From Cricetomys ansorgei (lineage: Eukaryota > Chordata > Mammalia > Rodentia > Nesomyidae), in NCBI GenBank assembly GCA_026225945.1, contig JAMJFZ010002575.1, forward strand, positions 1,709,672-1,773,671: DNA of 64,000 nucleotides, written 5' to 3'. Positions 49,250-60,800 of the stretch are shown piece by piece. The notes beneath the pieces were generated by a model. That model saw only the letters and a list, made by a program, of their open reading frames with translations, was not told where the DNA came from and searched no databases. A program made the position numbers and the translations under genes. Position 1 is the first letter of the stretch; each line of letters begins with the position of its first letter.

Positions 49250-50927
49250 TGTCTTAAAATAACTACAGAAATAATTTTGTTGACAGCTGGTGTATATGAT
49301 GACTGGGAGAAGATATTTTCACGGAGGGTGAAGAGGGCAGGGTCCCAGGATACTCTTCCTTCTCCACTCTATAGTACAGCAGCAAGGAATGATATGTACT
49401 TCAAATGCCAATAATTCCAAAGCTGAGAAACTTAATTCATCTGAATAAGAATGTGGATTAAAGAGGTGCTAACACTTACCATCTCTTTTCATATATCAAC
49501 TAAAGTTCTAATACATTTTGTGGATAATTTCATTGAATTACACTGTGAGATAGCTGTCTCATTTAACAATATTACTGTTGGTATTATTATTTTTTGCAGT
49601 ACTAAAATTGAACCAAAGACTTACATATTCTAGGGAAGAATTCCACACTAACATAAAATCAAATTAGTTTTATGAGTCTATAAATATACACAATTATACA
49701 TAAACATGGGAGAGAAGTCTGTAGCTTCATAGTTATAACGTGGGAAACCTAGATTTACATGTATATTGACTTGCAATCTTCCTTGTACAAAATTTTTGTA
49801 CAGTGATACTCATTAGTCCAATGTTTATTAGAAATCATAGGAAAGTTACAAATGGCAAGTGGGCATGTCCCTGGACATTCCTCTTTCAGAGTTGTGCAAA
49901 GCATAGCGAAGAGAATGAGAAAGGAAACCATTCACAACTCTTCCCTAAGGACCAAGTACTCCTGCTGGGAAATTATATTATCTCTAAACATACAGGATGC
50001 AAATACAAACTCAGTGAAATCTGCCATAAGGGCTCATCCACATCCAATGTGGGAAGAAGTACCATAACAAAATTTCCTGGAATTCTAATGAATATTCTCA
50101 GAAATCTTGGTCTTATGACACATATTCTCATTTAAGTCAAGTGAGTTATAGAGATTCATAGAAGATACAATTTTCCTTTCTGTATGTTAAAATAAATTTC
50201 TGGTCAAGTTCTCAAATACAGATTCTTTAACCCCACCTCCCACACCACCCCTACTGTGCCACAGGCATATCTATACTGATGACTGTAACTTGCTTCTTTA
50301 TTGCTGACTTCAACCCACTCAGGACAGTGAAGAGGAAGACATCATGAGTTCTGGTAGCAGAGAAGGCTACAGAAAACAAAGGTGAGTGGTAAATAACCAT
50401 TGCCTTGAGAATTTCTCTTCAAATCAATATATGTTACTTGTGTGTTAGATTTTTTCTGCCCTAATTCCCTGTATAATCTATCTCCTCAGCCTACCTATTG
50501 CTGTGATCCTTTAATACAGTACCTCATGTTGTAGTGATCCCCAACCATAAAATTATTTTCATTGCTACTTCATAACTGTAATTTTGTTTCTGTAATGAAT
50601 CATGAAGTGAATATCTGGTATGGACAATTTGTTTTCTGATGGTCTTAGGGGTCACAGCCCACAGGTTGAGAACCGCTGGTCTAAGAAAACCAGGTGAAAT
50701 AATGTGTAGACATTGGCGTTGTACCTGCATTTTCTCTGGATACATGGAAATAAACACTGGGTGTGAGGCAAGAAATTAGTGGGCTTTCTGTGGAACAACC
50801 ATGAACAGTTACATTAATTGTATGTCTTGCTGTTTGTTCACTAAACTCCAAACGAAGTAAGCAGTAACTCTAGAGTTCTTCCTCTGGAATCAAAGATGTG
50901 TTTCTTTTTTATGTCATTTTTTTACAG
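49250..50927 (+). promoter_or_regulatory. OR-4 upstream region with 5' noncoding exon and intron
   Basis: Collinear with the other OR upstream regions: ctgaataagaatgtggatta at 49441, catgtccctggacattcctc at 49864, aactcttccctaaggaccaa at 49936 and tattctcagaaatcttggtc at 50093. The last noncoding exon ends at 50381 with donor aaacaaag|gtgagt. The acceptor tttacag ends at 50927. The 546-base intron is longer than in OR-2 and OR-3 because of a hAT element. TTCCCTAAGGACC at 49941-49953 is an EBF-like motif. Confidence 0.7.
50508..50684 (-). mobile_element. hAT-type nonautonomous DNA transposon (URR1-like)
   Basis: Its right end gttgagaaccgctgg is the inverted terminal motif of hAT-Charlie elements. 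Its inside is the reverse complement of the copy at 61662-61883 (for example cataactgtaattttg against acagttatg). It lies in the OR-4 5' intron. Confidence 0.75.
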
Positions 50928-51878
50928 ATGCAACCCATGATGCAAATGCTTACAGAAAATAACTCCTCAGTGACAGAGTTCATTCTTATGGGATTAACAG
51001 TTCAACCTGAGCTCCAGTTGCCCCTGTTTATCCTCTTCTTGTTAAATTACACAGCCACTGTCATGGGAAACTTGAGCTTAATGAATCTCATTTGCCTGAA
51101 TTCACATCTTCACACTCCCATGTACTTTTTCATCTTCAATCTCTCCTTCATTGATTTTTGTTATTCATTTGTTTGTACCCCCAAAATGCTAATTAGTTTT
51201 GTGTCAGAGAAAAACAGCATCTCCTATACAGGGTGCATGAATCAGCTGTTTTTCTTCTGCTTTTTTGTCAACTCTGAGTGTTATGTGCTGACCACCATGG
51301 CCTATGATCGCTATGTGGCCATCTGTCAGCCTCTCCAGTACACAACTATCATGTCCCCTAAGATCTGCTGTCTGCTGATGTTTGGTTCTTACTTGATGGG
51401 TTTCGCTGGTGCCATGGTCCACACAGGATTTATGATCAGGCTCAGCTTTTGTGATTCTAACATCATCAACCATTACATGTGTGACATCTTCCCTCTCCTT
51501 CAACTCTCTTGTAGTAGCACATATGCCAACAAGCTTGTGGGTTCTGCTGTGGTTGGAACAATTATCATTTTATCTAGCCTCATTATCTTAGTCTCATATG
51601 CTATGATCCTTTACAATATCATTCATATGTCAGCAGGTAAGGGTTGGTCCAAAGCCTTGGGCACTTGTGGGTCTCACATTATAACTGTTAGTCTCTTCTA
51701 TGGATCTGGGCTGCTTGCTTATGTCAAGCCATCATCTGCTGAGGACACAGGCCAAGGGAAAATTTTCTCAGTGTTTTATACTCTTGTGGTACCCATGTTG
51801 AATCCTCTGATTTACAGCCTCAGAAACAAAGATGTCAAACTTGCTGCCAAGAAAACCATGAATAGAATCAGAAGCTGA
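50928..51878 (+). CDS. Olfactory receptor OR-4, family 8, intact
   Basis: Receptor of 316 residues starting at the ATG next to the acceptor AG. In-frame Met codons also occur at 4, 5 and 7. Overlapping sequons N11-N-S and N12-S-S precede TM1. GN is at 47-48, LHTPMY at 61-66, the TM3 disulfide Cys at 103 and [10 protein letters not shown] at 124-133, then CQPLQY with Gln where neighbours have Leu. TM6 has [10 protein letters not shown] and TM7 [12 protein letters not shown], followed by a basic NRIRS tail. The second outer loop reads [21 protein letters not shown], close to OR-1 except Phe for Cys after HTG. Much of TM5 to the C-terminus is nearly identical to OR-2, and its EL2 region is closer to OR-1. 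This mosaic pattern is compatible with gene conversion among the copies. No disruption seen. Confidence 0.96.
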   Translation: MQPMMQMLTENNSSVTEFILMGLTVQPELQLPLFILFLLNYTATVMGNLSLMNLICLNSHLHTPMYFFIFNLSFIDFCYSFVCTPKMLISFVSEKNSISYTGCMNQLFFFCFFVNSECYVLTTMAYDRYVAICQPLQYTTIMSPKICCLLMFGSYLMGFAGAMVHTGFMIRLSFCDSNIINHYMCDIFPLLQLSCSSTYANKLVGSAVVGTIIILSSLIILVSYAMILYNIIHMSAGKGWSKALGTCGSHIITVSLFYGSGLLAYVKPSSAEDTGQGKIFSVFYTLVVPMLNPLIYSLRNKDVKLAAKKTMNRIRS

Positions 51879-52825
51879 GTGAACAGTAGTGTTTCTGTGA
51901 CCCTATCCCCACTACTGTGTCTTTCTCTCTTCTTTGTCTTTCTCATTCCTTTTTTTCTGTTCTGTTTCTTCTCATCGCTCTACAGTCTGGAGAAGATTTC
52001 TACTGTAATTTCTTTCTTCCTGGCACTATGCAATGTAACTATAGTATTGATTCTTTTTCTGCTTGAGTTGGTTTCAGCTTCATTTTGGCTCCAAGATGCT
52101 GGTCATTGCCTGAATCAGATCAAGAACCTGTTCTCCTGTCTTTCTGTTCATAAAGATCACAATACTTACGGATGTTTTGTTGTGTACCTTCTCTGTATAA
52201 GGAAATTCACAGGATGTGTCCTTTATGTTCTATTTCTTTTCCTTTCTTGCTTTTCTGAGACATTTTTCCTCTTTTTTCTTTTTTTGTGAGAACAGGAGTT
52301 TTATTACCTAAGATAGTTAGATGAGAAAGGAGATGGCAAAAGTGTAGATATAACATAGTTCTCAAATTTCAAGATTATTTAGGATTCTTTAAAGAAGTTT
52401 TATTATTCTAGACTTTTAGTCTCAATCTATAATGAAACTGTAATTTATTTAAATCTATTTTATTATTTAAAGTCTTTGAGGTTGTAAATAGCCTACCTCT
52501 TCATATTTATTCCCACAATTATGACAATACACAGACAATCAGACATTTGGTTTTAAATAGAACTGAAATGTCACTGTCTTTCTCTGATATATAGATTGGG
52601 TCTAGAATAGCTTTTAAAAAGATATAGTCACATTCCTGGCTACAGAACATAAGACCATTTATTCTCTCTCTTGTTTACTTATGGTGTATGCAGTTTTGTA
52701 AAAGCAGTTTATTTCCTCTGAAAACCAAACCACAGCTAGCCTTAAGGTTTAGGCATAAAGTGCATTCTTGCTTTTGTTCAAATTTGATTCCAAGGAACAA
52801 AAGTAGTATGCATGTCTGTATCATT

Positions 52826-52828
<3 letters not shown>

Positions 52829-52865
<37 letters not shown>

Positions 52866-52889
52866 GTATATATATATATATATATATGT
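52829..52889. repeat. (TA)n microsatellite
   Basis: Two TA runs separated by GTAG. Confidence 0.97.
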
Positions 52890-53362
52890 ATCCATTAGCT
52901 GGATAAGGAAATAGTTACGTGAACTTTTAAGGCCATGCAGTGTATGATGTAGAGATTATATTCACATCCATTGTGCATCTGATAAGGAAATACAATTGTG
53001 AGGGGAAAAAGACATTCTAGAGAGTTGTTTCATAGAGATTTCAGAAGTTGGGACTCTGGGAAAATCACCCTAGCCATGGTGCCTATTTATGGAGATAACA
53101 CACACAAAGACTTGAGACCAATTAGAAAAGTGCACATGTTCCTATTGAAACCTCATATTACAGACACACAGACATGGGAGACAGAGTAACAGTTTATCTT
53201 CTTTTCGGATTAGTCATCATTTTTCCAGGATGGTGAGACTGAGCAGACTGAGTAAGCTTTTCTTATGAGTCATGTCACTATTTCTATAGTTAAATATATA
53301 TTTTAAGGAGCTTTTCATATATTCTGGATTTATCAATAGAGAAAAATATCCTATCTAGAAAA

Positions 53363-53435
53363 TACACACACACACACTACACACACACACACACACACAC
53401 ACACACGTACACACATACACACACACACACACACT

Positions 53436-53469
<34 letters not shown>
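53363..53469. repeat. Interrupted (CA)n microsatellite
   Basis: Four CA runs broken by CTA, GTA and TAGTA interruptions, about 107 bases in all. Confidence 0.97.
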
Positions 53470-53471
<2 letters not shown>

Positions 53472-54496
53472 CTAACTGTACTATACAGCTTTTTCTTTTG
53501 TATGTGACGTGAAACTGTTCAGAAAAGATGGTCCTCCATGTACACCATATGACATTTTCTGTGGAACAGGATGGTAAACTTCCCATTATTCTAAATTATT
53601 CTACTTAGGATACCAAAACAGCCCAAAGAAATGATTGAACACAAGTCAAGGATGGTGAAATAATGAGTTTATTGGGGTTGCTCTAAGAGTCTGGGTGATG
53701 AGTTACTGGCAGGAATACATGAGACAATGGTCTAGAAGCATCATGGATAAGCCCTAGACATCATGGAGTAATTCCTTAAAGCTCAGTCACTGATAATCAG
53801 TCAACGGTACACAGAGTTTGCTTACCTTTGGGGCCATTTACTGATAATACATTCTTGAGGCAGCACTTGTGAATATTGTAAGCTTCCTGAATATCAAGAG
53901 CCTTACTCTTTCAACCAGGAGAGAATGTTTCCATTCTGAGTCAATAGTTTGAAACAAAAGAAAACGATGGATATGGCCTCCTTGGATTAAGATAGATCTT
54001 TAAACTGGGATTCCTTTATTTATGTAGATTGTGATATTTGAAAAATTCTAAAATATTTGTTTGGAAATATATGCTTAGAAATCATTATACTAATTAAAAC
54101 TTTAAATCAACATCAATAAAATTATTGGTACTAAAATTAAGCATTTTATTTATTATAATGTTTATATGATTATTAAATGTGTATAAAGTTGACTTCTCAA
54201 GAATACTCTATAATAATATAATATTTGTTTTATTCTTACTGCATATGTTAACCAGATTTGTCAAAAATGGTTTGAAATTTACTCAGATACACATATTTCA
54301 GAAGACATGCAATGTTTCTTACAGACTCTGGGTCAGGCGTGTAAAATCCAAACCTAAAATGCACAGAACTAAAATGAAAATGTTGCATCACAAGTTCAAG
54401 ATACAAAGCGTCATCTGAGAATTTTTTCCTAGTTAGCAACATAACCTGGTGGAGAACAAATCAGCGCCTACTGGGAAGTGAATAGGCTTTGTCTGT

Positions 54497-54560
54497 CTGT
54501 CTATCTATCTATCTATCATCTATCTATCTGTCATCTATCTATACAATCTACCTATCTATT
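54497..54560. repeat. (CTAT)n microsatellite
   Basis: Interrupted CTAT/CTGT tetranucleotide run inside duplicated block copy C. It is absent from copies A and B. Confidence 0.9.
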
Positions 54561-54649
54561 CCATCTGTATATGTGTGCATATATGTGTGCAAATGTATGT
54601 AATCGATTGCCTTAGATTGATACCAGGAGTCTTTCTCTGTCACCATCTA

Positions 54650-54885
54650 CTTTTTTTATTGTGTTAGGATCTCTCATTGATCCTAGAGATCACCATGTAG
54701 CTAGTGTAGACAGCCAATTTGCTCCAGAGATGTCCTGTCTCTAGCTTCTGAGTGCTGAAATTACACATAGATCACTGTACCCACCTGGAAATTATTTTTG
54801 ATTCACTGGTTTGATTTCTAGTCCTCATTCTTGCATGATAAGTGCTTTATCCATTGAGCCATCATATCAGTATACTAGGCTTATT
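54650..54885 (-). mobile_element. B3-like SINE, antisense
   Basis: The reverse complement starts gatggctcaatggataaagc and continues through aatttcagcactcagaagct to gagagatcctaacacaat. It lies only in copy C. Confidence 0.7.
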
Positions 54886-55460
54886 TTACAGGTTTAATTT
54901 CTTTCACTGGTCTAGGAAAATGAAATGATTTAATCGTTAAATTAAATACATAAACATTTAATAATGTTTATGAGTACAAATATTAAATACAAACTTATAA
55001 CTTAAAAAATTTAGCATAATAAATCAATTAGTGGTAAGATAATGTTAAATTTACCCACCTAGTTCACTGTAGCACTCAAATGAATTTAAATGCTAATGGA
55101 TTCTTCATATAGTGTTCCCTCAACACTGACTTTTCTATGAAAAGTTTGGGGCACTTCTCTCTGGAGTTCTCATGCATCCTCTTTCATGAATAGACATAAG
55201 CACAGAATTTTGAAGCCAACATGCATTTCAGATGAAGGAGCTGATCCCATGCCAGTCAGGTGTGATGTCATAGCTGGAATATCAAGTTGCTTACTCTGGC
55301 AGATTGCAGCCTAGAATGAAGTCTGGTGAAGTAAAAACTACGGGGTCTGAATTGTGAGCACATCATGACTCTGTCAGGAATAAGAACAATGGAATGACAT
55401 GGCATCCAAGCTGCATTATAATAGCTGAAGCAAAGAGTCCCTCTATAGCTTGACAGCAGT

Positions 55461-57000
55461 CACAGGAAGAGTGTAGTTATTCTACCAGAAACCTCAGTTA
55501 GGAAGCTTGATTTATCTGAATAAGGGAGTGGATCAGGAAAAATGGAACTAACATCTACTTACTTCTTTATTACGCCAAATGTGGTCCTGATACATTATAT
55601 GAATCACCATATAATTACTGTAACTAGACAGTAAAGTAGCTATTCTGTTTCATTTCACTGTTATTATTATTATTTATTATTATTATTATTATTAATTCCT
55701 CAGTTCTGAAATTGAATCCTTGCCTAATATTGGCAAGGCAAGAGCTGTACTATTGAATAACAGCTTGATTTCTCTTGTATAATATATATTTTATAGATAT
55801 ATTCAGCAATACCTTATTTCTATTATTTTCTTATCCTTTTCTTCAGTTATCTACAGAATGGGTCAAGTTTCCATTGTAGTATCTTTTTGCCTTCCATAAT
55901 GCAGTATAATTGTGTGGGCGAATTCTCAAATTTAGGCTTTCTCTATCTCAATGTGCCTCAATCTGATCTTTGTATACTCCAGTCTGAGACCTAGGTTTGC
56001 ATCTTTCTTTAAGTAGAGATAAAGGTATTTAATTTTTTTTTTGTATATATTTTTCCACCATCCAAATTATATTTTCCATATAATTTTCCAGAAAATTCAT
56101 GGTCTGGGTACTTTTGGTCAGGATAATTTCTTTCTTCTTTTTGTAGATATATTCCCCACTTTTATTGTTTTAATATTTACATTTAAGATAAGAGATGATA
56201 AAAATTGTTTCTATTGACAAGCTAATGTCAATAATTTCCAGAATTGCTTTTAGGTCTGGGTCCATTTGGGAATGATTGCTAATAGATCTCCAAAACACAA
56301 AACTGGAAGTCATAATATATATGCAAAGAGCCTTTAAGGTTAAAAAGAAGTCTGGCTGCAACATTATGGACAAAGAACGTCTGAAGATGCTGTTGACTTC
56401 ATTTTGTATTGTCCATCTACTACTGGACATGAGGCCTACCATTATGACTGGTTTGTTTCTTAGTAAGCCTCCTTTGGAGAAAACTAATTTTTCACTACAA
56501 TTGGAGATATTTTCATATCAATTGGAGATAAGTTCAGTATTAGGAATCAGTACATGTGTCCACTTCTCCTTTCAGCACTAGGACATAATCTATTGCAGGT
56601 CTGTGCTGGCCCTGTGCAAGCTGCCACAGTCCTTGGGGATAAAGTCTGTAACAAGATCCTTATATGAGAATAATTAACTACAGAGTTTCAATGTCTAAGT
56701 AGAAAAATATACATGTTCCTCTTGAAACTCAGTTTCAAAGTGGTGCCTCAGGCTAGCTGTAAAGCTATATTTCTTCTTGTTCTTTGAGATTGGGAGACTG
56801 AGAAGTTTGGTTAAGCTTCTCTGCATATATATCAAATATACTACATTTTAAATTATCATATTAATTAATATATTTTAATTGCATATACTTAAGAAATATG
56901 GTAGACAATAAATCTTTATTTGTAGACCAAAATGGTTTATTCATAAATAAAAGCAGTAGTAGATCATATTGTTTAAAATTTCTTACCTGTGTATTATACA
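55461..57000 (+). pseudogene. Receptor-less OR unit (coding exon deleted)
   Basis: 55461-55800 matches OR upstream sequence: tatctgaataagggagtgg, a ctaacatct-ctt block like OR-4 at 49469, and gcaagagctgtactattgaata, which parallels OR-2 at 29432. From about 55812 the text matches OR 3' flanks instead: tatctacagaatgggtcaag and ataatgcagtataattgtgtg (compare 31690-31760 and 51977-52045), agagatgataaaaattg at 56191, and ggagactgagaagtttggtt at 56796. Everything from mid-upstream to just past the stop codon, roughly 2 kb, is missing. No receptor motif remains. I infer a deletion after tandem duplication. The alternative is a flank-only duplication. Confidence 0.7.
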
Positions 57001-57665
57001 AAAGATAGTGTGTCTAAGAGTTTCTTGAATGAGTTCATGGTAGACTGTCTATAATCAATTGACACGAAAATTTTTGTTTACATGGCTAAACATCTACTAA
57101 CCCAAAGAGTTTATCCAAAAGAGATAAGGGAAAGGATTCCACCCAAGCACAGCATGGTGAGGATATGAATACATAAATTACAAAATCGAGGGAAAATCAA
57201 AGCCACTGTAAACACACCCCAGCAAAAGTAGGGATTCACCAAAGCTGCTTACTTAGTGCTACCTTTCCAACTTTCAGGCAAGTATTACCAAAGAGTCATC
57301 CATCTTTGAGAGACTGTTTATAGCTTCTATTGTCTTGTACGGAGGGGAGGCAGTTGTAAGTTCTGTGATCTCCCCTGAATCTTAGGAAACTCTCCTTCTC
57401 TAGGAAGGAATGCTTCAAGTCACATAAATAGGAACACAAAATAAAAATATGCTACTTAGCATATAATTAGACCATACTTGCTCTTAGTGTAATCTTTATC
57501 TCAGGGTACTGGAGTCTGTTCTGTCATTCTGAAGACATGCTGCATGATACAAATAGTCGTACCAGTTTACAGTGGAACCAGGACTCTGTGAAACCTAGCT
57601 GTAGTTGTGAATGGGCCAATTTTTGTATAAATTTGAATATTCTAAGCTGGAGCAATGACAGAGTT
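57001..57665. other. Intergenic, nothing recognised
   Basis: No gene or clear repeat between the receptor-less unit and an L1 remnant. Confidence 0.5.
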
Positions 57666-57669
57666 GTTT

Positions 57670-58870
57670 TTTTAATTGAAATGTAAATACATCATTGCCT
57701 TCTTTTTTCTCTCTTTCCAGCTCCTCCCGTATTCTCTCTCAATCTTTTTCTTCTTTTTCTTTCAGAGAGAGAGGGGGAGGGGGGAAAAAGGGGGGAGTGC
57801 TGAGTCTCTTTAGTGTTGCTTATATGTATAAATTCGGAATAAAATACTTGGTATTTAACAACCAGTTAGAAAGTTCATCCCTGAAGGAGACTGATTCTTC
57901 CACTGTCAGCATTTCTTTGTCTAAGAGTGGGGCCTTGTGTCATTTCATCCGTCCACATTAAAATGTCTATTGATGTGGTATTTTCTTTGTTCATATCTTA
58001 TTTAGACCATCGTACATGGTACTCCATCGTTGGAGCACCATGAGTGTGTCATTTCTAGGAGATAGATTCTCATAACAGGTTTCCTGGTTATCTGGCTCAC
58101 AATCTCTCTGCTCTCTCCTTTCTTGGTGACCCCCTCAGCCTTAGGTGTAGGAGTTATGTCGTGGATTTGTAAACTGGAACTGAGAATAAGGGGTCAATTT
58201 TTCTCTGCATTGTGGACAGTTGCAGTTTCCTGTAATGGTCTCTATTATTGCAAAGAGAAGTTCATTTGATGAGTAGTGAAAGCTATGCATATTTTTGTGT
58301 ACAAGGATAAGTATTTAGACTTCAGATAAGATGTATGCTGGTTTAGTAGAGTGGTGATAATAAGTTCTCCGCTAAAATTCATGACTTCACTAACTCTGGA
58401 TAATTGGCTAGGTTTCCAGTATCAGGTGTGGTTTCTCTCCTATTGATCTGCCTTTAAATCCAATTAGACAGCTGCTGGTTATCTCCTAGGTATGAGTGTC
58501 ACTATTTCACCTTTAGGAGTATTTTGCCATGATGTTCACTGTGGTTCATAGGTGTCACTGCTGGGTAGGACTACTGGTTGTTTCCCTTCCTTGGCAACTC
58601 AAAAAATAGCTTGTAGTACTATGAAAGCTAGTCCTTAGGGTAGGCTCTCAGATCAGATCCCAGTCAGATCTTCCAAGTTATGTGTCTGAAGTATGCGAGG
58701 TCTTCAGTAATGGTGACTTACCTTTAACTTCCGGGAGGCAACTAAGGACAACAGCAATAGCCTATCTAGTTTTAGGAGTCTCTTGGACTTCCTTGACCAG
58801 CAACTTAAAGTGTTGTTTCTCATGCCTGCTAGTGGCATCGTTTTTGTTAGTCTATGATTCTTAGGAGCAT
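57670..58870 (-). mobile_element. L1 3'-UTR remnant, antisense
   Basis: The best preserved copy of this family in the window. It has a pyrimidine-rich start, then ttccactgtcagcatttctt, ccttaggtgtaggagttatg, gacagctgctggttatctcc, cactgctgggtaggactact, gaaagctagtccttagggta and gacaacagcaatagcctat. There are no ORF2 sequences next to it. Confidence 0.75.
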
Positions 58871-59569
58871 TGTCAACACAAAATGAATAATTTTATTTAA
58901 ACTATATGTGTATACACATAGACTTATATGAATTATATGTAAGTATATATGAGATATTTTTAATTGGCAGTCCCTTGTGTCTAAACCTATGAATTCCTAT
59001 TGTTTACAGTTGATTTTTATTCCTAAGATGCTGTTGCTGATTTAATAATTACTGATAATTATGCTCTTTTACAAATAATAAATGTGGGACATCTCTGAGC
59101 TCAGTTGTGTTTGATAGATTATAAAAGCTAGAAAATCAGGAATTCCATTCCCCTCTATTTCTTTAATAAGAAAAATGCGTGGAAGTTTCAGTTATATTTA
59201 CAATAATAGATTTTGTGTATTGTTAGAAGAAGGGATGCATAGGCCTTGGCATTTTGTAATGTTTGCAGGTATTGGATTTCTTTGGGTATGGTTAATTGGT
59301 TATGATCTGTACCTGAGAGAGTTCTGAATCAATAAAACCACCTGTGCTCAGATGCTCATGGTTCCACTATGGAGTCTGGCGCTGGCCAGAATGGTGTTTC
59401 TCTCTGCTGAGGTCTGGCAGGGCTTGCACCTATAAAAATGCCTCTGTGTCTCCCTTGGTGACCCACACAGCAGCAGTGTATAACTACAAGAAAAACTTTT
59501 GACTTGAAAATGTTAAGGATGATGTATTATATTGTGATACTCCAATCCCTGTCTTAGAAATATCATCTT
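58871..59569. other. Intergenic, nothing recognised
   Basis: AT-rich, no supported gene or repeat. Confidence 0.45.
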
Positions 59570-59975
59570 AACACAAAGCATTGTGACAAAATATTTTCAT
59601 AAACAGAATCTTTCATCAATTAAAGCAATAAGTTGTTGACAGATGCCACAGCTTAGAGAGACCTGAAAAGCATTATGCATGGTGAAAACAAAAAACAAAA
59701 ACAAAAAACAAAACCCTGAGAATATTTCCAGAGGTCACATGTTATAGTTCATCAATCATCCTCAGGTTAGTCATACTGAAGAGATGATGAAGAGGTCAAT
59801 AGTTGTCAGAGGATAAGGTGATGACAGGACCAGTGAGGATATAGAGTTCGTATGTGGTAGTTGTTCTGAAATGGAGGAATAGTTTTGTATCCTGATTGTG
59901 GTGAGCATTGCTGCAATATATATGTAAGCTTGGGGTCCACAAATCTATGCATAGACCCTTGAAAACACACACAGA
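59570..59975 (+). mobile_element. Possible ancient L1M 3' remnant
   Basis: gacagatgccacagcttag, an AAAACA-rich insertion and aatagttgtcagaggataag resemble old L1 3' ends. A (CA)-rich end at 59966-59998 explains the minus-strand Val/Cys-rich frames. Confidence 0.4.
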
Positions 59976-60429
59976 CACGCACACAAACATACACACAGTT
60001 ATAGAAAGTGAACACATAATAACCTTTGTGGTCTAGTTATTATTATTTTACCTTTTTTCTGCTTTTGTTATTGTCTTAAACTTGTAATGTCATAGATAGA
60101 AGTTAGATGAAGAGTTTGTCATAATTTGTGTATCACTTTATCAGCTTTCTGTGAATCATTATTTAATAATTTTGAAATAAAACAGAATACATACCTTTTC
60201 ATGAACATATCACCAGGTACGTGTGAAAATTGTGAAGTCATGTTTTGTTGAAATTGTTGGCTGATGAACAGCAACTTGTCTTACAGACTTAATTTTATTC
60301 TATTATTGGTAAATGCTTGTCTGAATAATAAAGATAATTAATTTGTCATGAAATAAAAAAGCCATTCTAACTGTGCATTTTCAAATTAAAATGCCTAAAA
60401 CTAAATTACCTATTTTTATGCCTGATATA

Positions 60430-60800
60430 TGCATAATTCAGTAGTGAGATGCCCATCAATTGGTGTATGTATTAAGATTATGCAGCATCATACCCAATGT
60501 AGACTTATTACTTCAGCTATAAACAGGAATACAATTATGTTTTTTGTGTGAAAATGGGTAGAACTTGAGATCATCATACTAAGTGAAATAAACTAATTGA
60601 ACAAAGATAGATGTTACATGTGAGAATCTAAAGAGAAATATAGAAAGATATAGATGTGAATTGGGCACTATTAGGTATGTAAAAGAGAATGAAGAGTGGA
60701 GATGTGGGAAATAAGAAGAGTTTGTACAACAGATGAGTATGTTCACAGTAAGCTAGATGCAAGCCTTTATTTTGTTATAATTAATGTGCAATAAGATTAC
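60430..60800 (+). mobile_element. L1 ORF2 tail and 3'-UTR fragment, sense
   Basis: gatgcccatcaattggtgta, gaaaatgggtagaacttgag and catcatactaagtgaaataa are the usual ORF2 end and 3' landmarks. Confidence 0.65.

Larger units (their letters stand above)
51879..53520 (+). other. OR-4 3' flank
   Basis: ctctacagtctggagaag at about 51977, actatgcaatgtaactatag at 52025 and ggtgagactgagcagactga at 53232 match the 55812-57000 region and the OR-2 flank. The 136-codon hydrophobic frame at 51879-52289 begins at the OR-4 stop and runs through pyrimidine-rich flank. It has no counterpart in the paralog flanks. Confidence 0.6.
53590..55460 (+). repeat. OR-cluster intergenic duplicated block, copy C
   Basis: Same order as copies A and B: attgtaagcttcctgaatat, gtgatatttgaaaaattc, gaacaaatcagcgccta, ttacccacctagttcac, cccatgccagtcagg, cagattgcagcctagaat, actctgtcaggaataag, ttataatagctgaag. 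It carries its own microsatellite and SINE. It is followed at once by OR upstream sequence. Confidence 0.85.

Noticed and set aside
49803..50135. 110-codon frame upstream of OR-4
   Set aside because: It overlaps the conserved upstream block, but the frame is not kept in OR-1, OR-2 or OR-3.
51204..51503. Minus-strand frames inside OR exons (also 12844-13071 and 62898-63158)
   Set aside because: They are antisense shadows of conserved OR codons. The same shadow recurs in several paralogs because the sense sequence is conserved.
51879..52289. 136-codon hydrophobic frame right after OR-4
   Set aside because: It is in the 3' flank, and the homologous flank of OR-2 and of the receptor-less unit does not keep the frame.
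56170..56581. Opposed frames of 90 and 101 codons
   Set aside because: They overlap on opposite strands in OR 3'-flank-derived sequence and show no domain.
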